From contig CAJXGK010000049.1 of NCBI GenBank assembly GCA_913053815.1, forward strand, positions 1 through 10,058: DNA of 10,058 nt, read 5' to 3'. The translations under genes were made by a program, and so were the position numbers. Positions 1-7,280 of the stretch are shown here, piece by piece. Each line of letters starts with the position of its first letter. The first letter of the stretch is position 1. The notes beneath the pieces were generated by a model, which was given only the letters and a program-made list of their open reading frames with translations, had not been told where the DNA came from and searched no databases. Origin of the DNA: an uncultured Rhodanobacteraceae bacterium (GTDB lineage Bacteria > Pseudomonadota > Gammaproteobacteria > Xanthomonadales > Rhodanobacteraceae).

Positions 1-17
1 TTGCCTAGGACTACCGA

Positions 18-92
18 TCTCGTCACCACGGCTGCCTACTGGATCCCGGGTCTGGCCCGGGATGACGAGAACAAGAGGAGCCCGGGATGACG
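18..92. repeat. palindromic intergenic repeat cluster (CCCGGGATGACG units)
   Basis: ATCCCGGG (43-50) and CCCGGGAT (56-63) are perfect inverted arms around a 5-nt loop. TCTCGTCA (18-25) and TGACGAGA (63-70) form a second perfect 8-bp inverted pair outside them. The 12-mer CCCGGGATGACG occurs at 56-67 and again at 81-92. This layout resembles the short palindromic intergenic repeats scattered through many proteobacterial genomes. Whether it is high-copy in this genome cannot be told from one window. Confidence 0.6.
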
Positions 93-100
93 GAATTTTC

Positions 101-136
101 GGTGGTTGTCTAAGCCGGAGGACGGCTTGAACCACC
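101..136. repeat. long imperfect hairpin
   Basis: GGTGGTT (101-107) pairs with AACCACC (130-136), and AAGCCG (112-117) pairs with CGGCTT (123-128). The apical loop is GAGGA, with a small asymmetric internal loop (4 nt against 1 nt) between the two helices, giving 13 paired bases in all. No T-tract follows on either strand, so it is not a standard intrinsic terminator. It may be another palindromic repeat or the core of a structured RNA. Confidence 0.55.
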
Positions 137-346
137 TCAGCATGAAAGGGTTCACTGTTTACAAAGCACTACACTAGAACGACTATTTGTCACTCGTCAC
201 GCTGTGCCCCGCTAGGTCAGGTTGACTGTCGGCAAAGATTGATGAATTTCCATCTGCTGGGTCACGCACCTTCTGCATCCGCAGACGGCAGCGCTGGACT
301 ATGCCGCCCAGGCGCAAGCCTCCATAACGGTACATTGATTACCTCG

Positions 347-365
347 ATCCCCCGCGATGGGGGAT
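347..365. other. short perfect hairpin
   Basis: ATCCCCC (347-353) and GGGGGAT (359-365) form a perfect 7-bp stem around GCGAT. Only three T residues follow on the plus strand, so at best it is a weak terminator. The ATG at 357-359 that opens a short frame lies in the loop and 3' arm of this hairpin. Confidence 0.4.
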
Positions 366-472
366 TTCATACTGATACCGAGGGGAAGCTCGACAAACCT
401 ATTGCGCGGCCCGATAGTTGCGTTCTTGCTTACTCTTTGCCTGCTTATGCTGATAGGTCTCGGAGCTTTGCT

Positions 473-522
473 CCGGGGCGCTTGGCACTCGCACTGCTCG
501 CTACGGTTTTTCGAGGTGATCC
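473..522. repeat. dispersed 50-nt repeat, copy 1
   Basis: This segment matches 6310-6359 in 43 of 50 positions without gaps. The longest shared blocks are CGCTTGGCACTCG and GCTCGCTACGG. It lies 30 bases beyond the stop of the cytochrome gene. CTCG (near 488-491) and CGAG (512-515) form part of an internal palindrome that is better preserved in copy 2. A small hairpin CGGAGC-ttt-GCTCCG (461-475) abuts it. It is probably a REP-like palindromic element sitting at a gene 3' end. Confidence 0.65.
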
Positions 523-552
523 AAGGCTGTCCAGACGTCCATCCAGGGGGGA

Positions 553-1167
553 TTACTCTGAGCCTGAGGTAGCATAGCCGCTTGAGGGTGGGGTATTCGC
601 CTGCTGTGGTGGCGTACCTGAATTCGCTGGGTTGCTGGGTTCAGTACCGTTTTTGACTTGCTGCCAGGCCTTCTCGGCTGCAGGCGGGAGCTTGTTCATG
701 TGCTTCAGGAAAAGGGCAAGTACCCACATCTGCCGGATACTGAGCGTCCCTTTCCACGATGGCATAGCCGTCCAGCGAATGCCATGCTTGAGCTTCCAGA
801 ATGTGTAGCTCGGTGGATCGTCTTCGACGCCGTCGGTCGCGAGTTGCGGAGGGGCTGGATATTCGCCTCGGGCGATGGGTGATGCCGAGGCATCGCCTTG
901 TGCTGTACCGTGGCAAATCGCGCAGTGCTGCGCATACAAATGGATACCGTCGATGAGGGTCTGGTCAGTCAGCTGCACAGGACTAGGACCACGCGGTGCT
1001 TCACGTTGCAAGGTGGCAGTCAGTGACGTGTTGGCGGCCCATTGTTCCAAAGCAGTGGGTTGGGCGTCAGCGTTGGCCGGGATCAGGCCGAATTGCAGTG
1101 AGACGTAGCCAATCACGATAAGGGTACCGATCGTTACTATGATTCCTAACAGAAAACCTTTGAACAT
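553..1167 (-). CDS. membrane-anchored class I c-type cytochrome
   Basis: The 204-residue product has a hydrophobic N-terminal segment (about residues 4-23) with no obvious cleavage motif, so it is probably a signal anchor holding the domain on the periplasmic face. One covalent heme-binding motif, CAICH, lies at residues 82-86, and a likely distal axial methionine is M135 in a RWTAMPSW context. This fits a small mono-heme electron carrier. The C-terminal tail (about 172-204) is rich in Pro, Gln, Asn, Ser and Gly and is probably disordered. The start at 1167 is supported by AGGAG (1174-1178) at 6-nt spacing. No oxidase, reductase or cytochrome-maturation gene is adjacent, so its redox partners are unknown. 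The cytochrome call is secure; the specific role is not. Confidence 0.9.
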   Translation of the reverse strand: MFKGFLLGIIVTIGTLIVIGYVSLQFGLIPANADAQPTALEQWAANTSLTATLQREAPRGPSPVQLTDQTLIDGIHLYAQHCAICHGTAQGDASASPIARGEYPAPPQLATDGVEDDPPSYTFWKLKHGIRWTAMPSWKGTLSIRQMWVLALFLKHMNKLPPAAEKAWQQVKNGTEPSNPANSGTPPQQANTPPSSGYATSGSE

Positions 1168-1173
1168 CTCGAT

Positions 1174-1178
1174 CTCCT
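1174..1178 (-). promoter_or_regulatory. ribosome-binding site of the cytochrome gene
   Basis: AGGAG on the minus strand, 6 nt before the ATG at 1165-1167, fixes the start of the cytochrome gene. Confidence 0.75.
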
Positions 1179-1499
1179 ATACGTACAAAAATACAGGCAG
1201 CTTACTACTGCGTAGTCAGGCTGGTGCCCTTCAGCAACGCTAGATAGTGCCCCGACAGACTGTTGGATGATGAAATAAGTCGTGTACGTAAGCCTGCTGG
1301 CCGTGATCGCTGTTGCCTCCAGGTTCACGTAAGCGAACATCCGCTTTTTCGATGCTCCCAACGTTGTGGATACCTGCTTACGGCGCTAAGTAGGTGGAAG
1401 CAGGTCACCACCACTACCCAACAAGCCTGTCTGTTGCAGCGGATTTACAGGAAATTTTGAATTTAATCGCGGCATGATTAAAAGATGAATAGCTATTTT

Positions 1500-1524
1500 A
1501 CACCCTCTCTATAGGAGGGGGTGT
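1500..1524. other. hairpin at the edge of the IS remnant
   Basis: ACACCCTCTC (1500-1509) pairs over ten positions, including one T-G wobble, with GAGGGGGTGT (1515-1524) around a TATAG loop. No T-tract follows on either strand. It abuts and partly overlaps the presumed left end of the IS remnant. Confidence 0.45.
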
Positions 1525-1672
1525 GCCGCGGCCCCGATTTTCTTGGACACGGATTTAGGGTTAAATCGTGTATGAAGTAGGAGTCGTGGGATGTCGAATG
1601 AATGGAAGGTAAGTGGAACCGAGGTGAAGCGGTGGTCGGGGGGGCGCAAGAGGGCGGTTGTGCTGCTTCGGA
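1521..1672 (+). mobile_element. IS3-family left-end remnant with truncated orfA
   Basis: An ATG at 1591, with AGGAG at 1579-1583, opens a frame whose first residues (EWKVSGTEVKRWSG, then RKRAVVL) resemble the N-terminus of IS3-family OrfA helix-turn-helix proteins as I know them. The resemblance ends after about residue 27, near 1672. The frame then continues to 1788 as unrelated sequence and ends at 65 residues, whereas OrfA proteins are usually about 90-120 residues. The leader at 1521-1590, containing GATTTTCTTGGACACGG, looks like an IS3-type terminal region. No orfB and no matching right end lie downstream before ahcY, so this is a deletion relic. The left boundary is approximate. Confidence 0.5.
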
Positions 1673-1737
1673 ATGGTTGCCACGTGATACTTGCAATCCC
1701 AACGTGTGAGGCTAAGGTTCTGATACACTTTTTTTGT

Positions 1738-1763
1738 GAATCCTCGTCTCTGGGTCGAGATTC
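1738..1763. other. bulged hairpin
   Basis: GAATCCTCG (1738-1746) pairs with CGAGATTC (1756-1763) as eight base pairs with one bulged C and a 9-nt loop. The seven-T run nearby precedes it on the plus strand, so it is not arranged as an intrinsic terminator in either direction. Confidence 0.3.
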
Positions 1764-1799
1764 CATATTCACAACGACTGCTGTATAGGTCAAACCCGG

Positions 1800-1823
1800 A
1801 AGTCCCCGGCAGAGCCGGGGCTT
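1800..1823 (-). terminator. candidate terminator after ahcY
   Basis: CCCCGGC (1804-1810) and GCCGGGG (1814-1820) form a perfect 7-bp GC stem with a 3-nt loop. It extends by AAG/CTT (1800-1802 with 1821-1823) past one unpaired T. It lies about 50 bases beyond the ahcY stop. The U-tract is poor on both strands (ACTTCC on the minus strand, CTTTCC on the plus strand), so termination efficiency is uncertain and the direction is inferred from context. Confidence 0.45.
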
Positions 1824-1874
1824 TCCGCAGTGATTAGCCGATGAATGATTATTTCGTGCCGCTTCTATTAAGGC

Positions 1875-3320
<1,446 letters not shown>

Positions 3321-3327
3321 GGCGTTT

Positions 3328-3340
3328 TCCGTTTGACGGA
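3328..3340 (-). promoter_or_regulatory. hairpin around the weak ahcY ribosome-binding site
   Basis: On the minus strand TCCGT-CAA-ACGGA is a perfect 5-bp hairpin whose 3' arm contains GGA, the only Shine-Dalgarno-like bases, 7 nt before the ATG. It follows the riboswitch pseudoknot strand by two nucleotides. This arrangement suggests that ribosome access is the controlled step. Confidence 0.5.
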
Positions 3341-3341
3341 T

Positions 3342-3461
3342 GGGCGTTGTTTGGACTCGCGTCCAGCCTCGTCGAGCCTGGCCGGAGCTACGTGCAGGCA
3401 TGGCAACGATGGAATCGTGGCCACCTGGCAGTATCAATCTCCGGTCGCAACGCCCCTCGAC
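3342..3461 (-). promoter_or_regulatory. SAH riboswitch in the ahcY leader
   Basis: The minus strand shows the hallmarks of the proteobacterial SAH riboswitch (Rfam SAH_riboswitch family). GAGGGGCGTTGCGAC (3445-3459) is the conserved core and CCAGGCTCG (3373-3381) its partner. P1 pairs GTCGAG (3456-3461) with CTCGAC (3371-3376). P2 pairs CCGGAG (3439-3444) with CTCCGG (3382-3387). P4 is GGAC-GCGA-GTCC (3353-3364) with a GNRA-type loop. CAACGCCC (3342-3349) can form an eight-pair pseudoknot with GGGCGTTG of the core. In this class ligand binding turns expression on, which suits a gene that degrades SAH. Position directly upstream of ahcY is the canonical context. Confidence 0.92.
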
Positions 3462-3478
3462 GGGGAACGTAAAAGAGG

Positions 3479-3484
3479 ATTATA
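3479..3484 (-). promoter_or_regulatory. -10 box of the ahcY promoter
   Basis: A perfect TATAAT on the minus strand predicts a transcript start near 3472, about 11 nt before the first riboswitch helix at 3461. No good -35 hexamer lies 16-18 nt upstream, so the match rests on the -10 box and its placement. Confidence 0.6.
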
Positions 3485-3576
3485 TCGCCGAATCGCGATG
3501 TATAGATATGGCTGGTTTTGTTGATCTCTTTGTGGCCGATTCATGCATCGCCCGATAGGGCTGCTAGGCTGGGATC

Positions 3577-6306
3577 ATGAGCCAAGTTCCGCAAGACTCC
3601 GACGCCGAACGGCGCGACATCCATTTTCCACCCCATGATCAGCCATTGCGCGATAACGTGCGCCGATTGGGAATTATCGTAGGCGAGATGCTCGCTGAGC
3701 AGGGGGGGCAGAAATTTTACGAACGGGTCGAAACAGTACGTACTGCGGCCATCCAACGGCGTGAGTCGGGGGCCACGGTCAATAGGCTGGCTCGACATCT
3801 GACCGGTATGCGGCCCGCCGAGGCCGAGTCTCTGGCCCGGGCTTTTGCCACTTATTTTCAGATGGTTAATGTGGCGGGACGGGTGCATCGCATTCGTCGT
3901 CGCCGTGAATACCAGTCGGCGGGAGCCCCTCCACAGCCGGAGTCACTGGCTGATGCGCTGGGCCGGTTGAAAAGGCAGGGCGTGAGCCGCGCTGAACTTT
4001 GGCCATGGCTTGAGAACTTGGATGTCGAGTTGGTATTCACCGCGCATCCTACTGAAGCGGTGCGGCGCTCGCTGCTGGAGAAGGAACAGGACATTGTGCG
4101 TGCCTTGATCGCCGACTTCGATCCGGGGCGCTCAGTCGTTGAGCGGATTACCGATCTGGCCCGGATGCGCACGGCCTTGACCACCGGCTGGCAAACCGCT
4201 GAAGCCTCACCTTTACGACCGAGTGTGGAGGATGAACTCGATCACGTCGGCTTTTACCTGGCGGGTCCGTTGTACCGGGCGCTGCCCGTGTTCTATGAAA
4301 CTTTGGAACGTGAACTCAAAGCGGTTTATGGTGCCACCCCGGAATTGCCGCGCTTGCTGCGCTTTGCTTCATGGGTGGGTGGTGACATGGACGGCAACCC
4401 TAACGTCGGCGCGGACACTATTGCCGAGTCGCTGCGTACCCAGCGGGATCTGGTGATTGAGCGCTATCTTGAGGAGTGCGCGCAGCTGGGCCGGGTATTG
4501 AGTCAGACCGAAGGCCTGGTCGAGGTCAGCTTGGTGGTGCGTGAAAAACTGGCGGCCTACCGTCGGCAGATGCCCGAGGCAGCAGCGGCGATACGTCCCC
4601 GACATCGTGACATGCCCTATCGCAGTCTGCTGGCACTGGTGGGTGCGCGCTTGCGCGCCACCGGGCAGGATGCCGAAAACGCTTATCCGCATGCTCTGGC
4701 CTTCGAGACTGATGTGGCCTGCATTGCCCAGAGCTTGTGTGAAAACAAGGGCGAGCATGCCGGTCTGGTGGCAGTGCGCAGATTGCTCTGGCGAGTGCGC
4801 AGTTTTGGCTTTCACTTGGCCCGCTTAGATGTACGCCAGGATTCTCGGGTTCACAACGAGGTTCTGGCCGTGTTGCTTGACGATCCCGGTTGGCAGGATC
4901 GGACCTCTGCGGCACGGACTGCAATATTGCAGCCTCACGCGAGTGGCGCAGCCGTTTTTAGTACTTGTGAAGATGCCGGGGTGGAGGCACTACGAGCGGT
5001 GTTCGCGACCCTGGCGGAGGCTCGCCGCCGTTATGGTAGTGAGGCCACCGGTCCCTACATCATTAGCATGGCCGAGTCTGCTGCGGATGTCCTCGCCGTG
5101 CTGGCTCTGGCCCGCTACGGTGGTCTACTGGATGAGGCGGAGCGGGTGCCTTTGGATATCGCCCCCTTGTTCGAGACCGTGGATGATCTCAGAAACGCCG
5201 CAGAAACCCTGCGTGCGCTGCTGGCCGATCCACTTTATCGCGCCCATCTGGCCGCGCGCGATAATACCCAGCTAGTTATGCTTGGCTATTCCGACAGCGG
5301 TAAGGACGGCAGCCTGCTTACCGCACGCTGGGCCTTGCAGCGGGCTCAAGTCGAGTTGTTGGAAGTGGCGCATGAGGCGGGCGTGGCCTTGACCTTTTTC
5401 CATGGTCGTGGTGGTTCGGTCAGTCGCGGTGGTTCGCGCATCTGCCCGGCTCTGCTGGGCTCGCCACGCGGGGCCGTGGCCGGACGCTTGCGCATGACTG
5501 AACAGGGCGAGGTTATCCACCGCAAGTATGGGATCCGGGCATTGGCCTTGCGCAACCTGGAGCAGACGGTTGGTGGGGTGTTACGGGCTTCCCTGCGCCC
5601 CCATGCTACCGAGCCGCGAGAACAACGTTGGGGCGAGCAGATGGATGTATTGGCCTGTAGCAGTGGTCAGGTCTATCGGGCGTTGGTGACTGACTCTAAT
5701 TTTGTAGCCTATTTTCGTAGTGCTACACCGATTGATGTCATTGAGCGCATGACTCTCGGTTCACGACCGTCGCGGCGCCGCAGCATGCGTGGTGTCGAGG
5801 ATCTGCGGGCTATTCCCTGGGTGTTTGCCTGGACGCAGTGTCGCTGCATTTTACCCGGTTGGTATGGGGTCGGCAGCGCGCTTGAGCGTGGGGTGGAACA
5901 ATTTGGTGAACCGATGATGGCCGAGATGGTGAGCGATTGGCCGTTCCTGAAAACGCTGCTGGATGATGTGGAAATGGTTCTGGCCAAGTCCGATCTCGAT
6001 ATTGCCGAAGCCTTTTCCCGCTTGTCCGGACCCCTCCATGAGCATTTTTTTCCACAGATCCGGGCGGAGTTCGAGCGTACCCTACAAGGCTTACTGCGGC
6101 TCACCGGACGTGCCGGCCTGCTTGAAAATGATCGACGACTGGCCTTGTCGATCCGTCTACGCAATCCTTATGTCGACCCGATGAGCGTGTTGCAGATCGA
6201 CCTGTTGCAGCGCTGGCGTGAGGGTGATTGCCAGGACGAAGCCTTACTGGCGGCCCTGGTCGCTTGCGTCAATGGGGTTGCCCAAGGCTTACAGAACACC
6301 GGCTGA
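3577..6306 (+). CDS. ppc: phosphoenolpyruvate carboxylase
   Basis: A cytosolic anaplerotic enzyme that adds bicarbonate to PEP, giving oxaloacetate and phosphate. The 909 residues match the usual length of the bacterial enzyme. Visible motifs in order are FTAHPTE (154-160, catalytic H157), [12 protein letters not shown] (266-277), [13 protein letters not shown] (411-423), GYSDSGKDG (570-578), and [13 protein letters not shown] (607-619, with H609, R611 and R617). They continue with GSRPSRRR (728-735), [11 protein letters not shown] (744-754) and the invariant C-terminal QNTG. K804, R862, N907 and R617 correspond to the residues that bind the feedback inhibitor aspartate in the E. coli enzyme, so inhibition by aspartate or malate is probably kept. 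The start at 3577 has only a weak upstream AGGCTGGGA. It is divergent from ahcY across a 256-bp spacer and convergent with the GST gene. Confidence 0.98.
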   Translation: MSQVPQDSDAERRDIHFPPHDQPLRDNVRRLGIIVGEMLAEQGGQKFYERVETVRTAAIQRRESGATVNRLARHLTGMRPAEAESLARAFATYFQMVNVAGRVHRIRRRREYQSAGAPPQPESLADALGRLKRQGVSRAELWPWLENLDVELVFTAHPTEAVRRSLLEKEQDIVRALIADFDPGRSVVERITDLARMRTALTTGWQTAEASPLRPSVEDELDHVGFYLAGPLYRALPVFYETLERELKAVYGATPELPRLLRFASWVGGDMDGNPNVGADTIAESLRTQRDLVIERYLEECAQLGRVLSQTEGLVEVSLVVREKLAAYRRQMPEAAAAIRPRHRDMPYRSLLALVGARLRATGQDAENAYPHALAFETDVACIAQSLCENKGEHAGLVAVRRLLWRVRSFGFHLARLDVRQDSRVHNEVLAVLLDDPGWQDRTSAARTAILQPHASGAAVFSTCEDAGVEALRAVFATLAEARRRYGSEATGPYIISMAESAADVLAVLALARYGGLLDEAERVPLDIAPLFETVDDLRNAAETLRALLADPLYRAHLAARDNTQLVMLGYSDSGKDGSLLTARWALQRAQVELLEVAHEAGVALTFFHGRGGSVSRGGSRICPALLGSPRGAVAGRLRMTEQGEVIHRKYGIRALALRNLEQTVGGVLRASLRPHATEPREQRWGEQMDVLACSSGQVYRALVTDSNFVAYFRSATPIDVIERMTLGSRPSRRRSMRGVEDLRAIPWVFAWTQCRCILPGWYGVGSALERGVEQFGEPMMAEMVSDWPFLKTLLDDVEMVLAKSDLDIAEAFSRLSGPLHEHFFPQIRAEFERTLQGLLRLTGRAGLLENDRRLALSIRLRNPYVDPMSVLQIDLLQRWREGDCQDEALLAALVACVNGVAQGLQNTG

Positions 6307-6309
6307 TAT

Positions 6310-6359
6310 CCGGGACGCTTGGCACTCGAATCGCTCGCTACGGCTTTTCGAGGCGTTCC
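6310..6359. repeat. dispersed 50-nt repeat, copy 2
   Basis: It is 86% identical (43 of 50) to 473-522. It begins 3 nt after the ppc stop and fills most of the 78-bp gap before the convergent GST gene's stop. CTCGAA (6325-6330) and TTCGAG (6347-6352) are perfect inverted arms, and GGGACGC (6312-6318) nearly complements GCGTTCCC (6353-6360), so the RNA could fold into a roughly 50-nt hairpin from either strand. It could protect or terminate both convergent transcripts, although no strong T-tract is present. Confidence 0.65.
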
Positions 6360-6384
6360 CGGGAGTTTGAGCTGCCCCTGTGGC

Positions 6385-7029
6385 TCAGGCCCATTCGGCC
6401 ACCGTCCATGGGGTAAGGCCCTCGATTTGACACAGTTGGCGCCAGGAATGACATTCTTTGACCCGCACGGCCAACGCAGTCAGATGCGGCCAGTTGGTAC
6501 CAGGGTTCGGCATGTTACGTGACCAGCGCATCAATATGACCGTGTATAGATCAACCACGCTGCAGGTGTCGCTCAGCATATAAGGACCGGCCATGGCGAG
6601 ATGGGCATCCAGGCGTGACCAGGCGCCTTCAATACGCGCGCCGACCGCCTGCTTGAAAGAAACCTCATCGGTCACACCGTTTTCGCTAGGGTGAAACCAT
6701 TGTCGAAAAGCGGGCTGCAGAGTACTGGCCAAGTACAGCATCCACTGCAGATAGTCCGCCCGGGCCGAGTCTCCCAAGGCCGGGGCTAGACCCGTCTCGG
6801 GGTGCCGTTCAACCAGCAGCATGGCCAATGCAGCGGCTTCGCCAAAGGGGGTGTTATCAATCAGCAAGGTGGGCACCATGCCGGTGGGGTTGAGAGCGAG
6901 ATAACTATCGCTGTGCTGTTCACCAGCGGCCAGATCGATCCGCTTAAGGGTATAGGGAACCCCTGCCTGCAGCAGCACGAGGTGGGGCAGCATGCTGGCA
7001 GCGCCGGGGGCGTAATACAGCGTATACAT
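6385..7029 (-). CDS. glutathione S-transferase family protein
   Basis: The 214-residue product has the two-domain GST layout. The N-terminal thioredoxin-like half begins YYAPGAASMLPHLVL and includes NPTGMVPTL with the cis-proline P53, followed by GE at 63-64, the usual site for the glutathione gamma-glutamyl group. The C-terminal helical half includes the SVVD capping box with D160. In beta-class bacterial GSTs a cysteine sits in the motif PGxCS; here that position is alanine (A11) followed by S12, so classic cysteine chemistry is not expected. It may be a conjugating GST using another residue, or a binding or stress-related homologue. The substrate is unknown. The start at 7029 is preceded by GTGAGAC, a weak ribosome-binding site. 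It stands alone, convergent with ppc. Confidence 0.85.
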   Translation of the reverse strand: MYTLYYAPGAASMLPHLVLLQAGVPYTLKRIDLAAGEQHSDSYLALNPTGMVPTLLIDNTPFGEAAALAMLLVERHPETGLAPALGDSARADYLQWMLYLASTLQPAFRQWFHPSENGVTDEVSFKQAVGARIEGAWSRLDAHLAMAGPYMLSDTCSVVDLYTVILMRWSRNMPNPGTNWPHLTALAVRVKECHSWRQLCQIEGLTPWTVAEWA

Positions 7030-7280
7030 AGTTTTGTCTCACTGGGAAAGATGCAGCATACGACCGGTTCGCTGATTCTGACCAGTGCGGAAGTCGCACG
7101 GTTCATGCGCGTCAGTCGGGGGTACTGTGGCTGTATCGTTGTCAAGGCCTTGTACTCGGGAATTACAGGCAACGACGAAATGCCGTATTGCGATGTATAG
7201 GACATGCATAGTGTGTCGATCTTGTCCCGACTGGGCTACGAAGCCAAAATGTAGTACTCGCGATACCAAGGCGGTCCTGT

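Larger units (their letters stand above)
1..552. other. gene-free, repeat-rich stretch
   Basis: No coding region here is convincing. Open frames exist (242-577 and 357-572, plus) but they lack ribosome-binding sites, run across hairpins and a dispersed repeat, and end inside the 3' end of the convergent cytochrome gene. What can be seen is structure: palindromic units at 18-92, a long hairpin at 101-136, small hairpins at 347-365 and 461-475, and a dispersed repeat at 473-522. The stretch looks like an accumulation of small palindromic repeats between genes. Confidence 0.6.
1179..1874. other. gap between the cytochrome gene and ahcY
   Basis: About 700 bases hold no intact gene. Positions 1179-1499 show nothing I can name; they should contain the cytochrome promoter, but no clear -35/-10 pair stands out. 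Positions 1521-1672 carry an IS3-family left-end remnant. Hairpins lie at 1500-1524, 1738-1763 and 1800-1823. The open frames here are not supported, apart from the short start of orfA at 1591. Confidence 0.55.

Noticed and set aside
239..577. 112-residue plus-strand frame
   Set aside because: No ribosome-binding site, composition without domain-like features, crosses a hairpin and the dispersed repeat, and overlaps the cytochrome 3' end.
1146..1361. 71-residue minus-strand frame ahead of the cytochrome
   Set aside because: TTG start without a Shine-Dalgarno, no recognisable motif, and it overlaps the well-supported cytochrome start and its ribosome-binding site.
1738..1763. Hairpin near a seven-T run as an intrinsic terminator
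   Set aside because: The T-run precedes the stem on the plus strand and becomes an A-run on the minus strand, so the order is wrong in both directions.
1591..1788. Complete 65-residue gene
   Set aside because: Only the first 27 or so residues resemble OrfA; the rest is read-through into unrelated sequence, so it is treated as a remnant.
1509..1793. 94-residue minus-strand frame
   Set aside because: Runs antisense through the IS remnant and hairpins and has no family resemblance or good start.
4369..6164. Long minus-strand frames opposite ppc
   Set aside because: Antisense shadows typical of GC-rich coding sequence; the ppc motifs are continuous on the plus strand.
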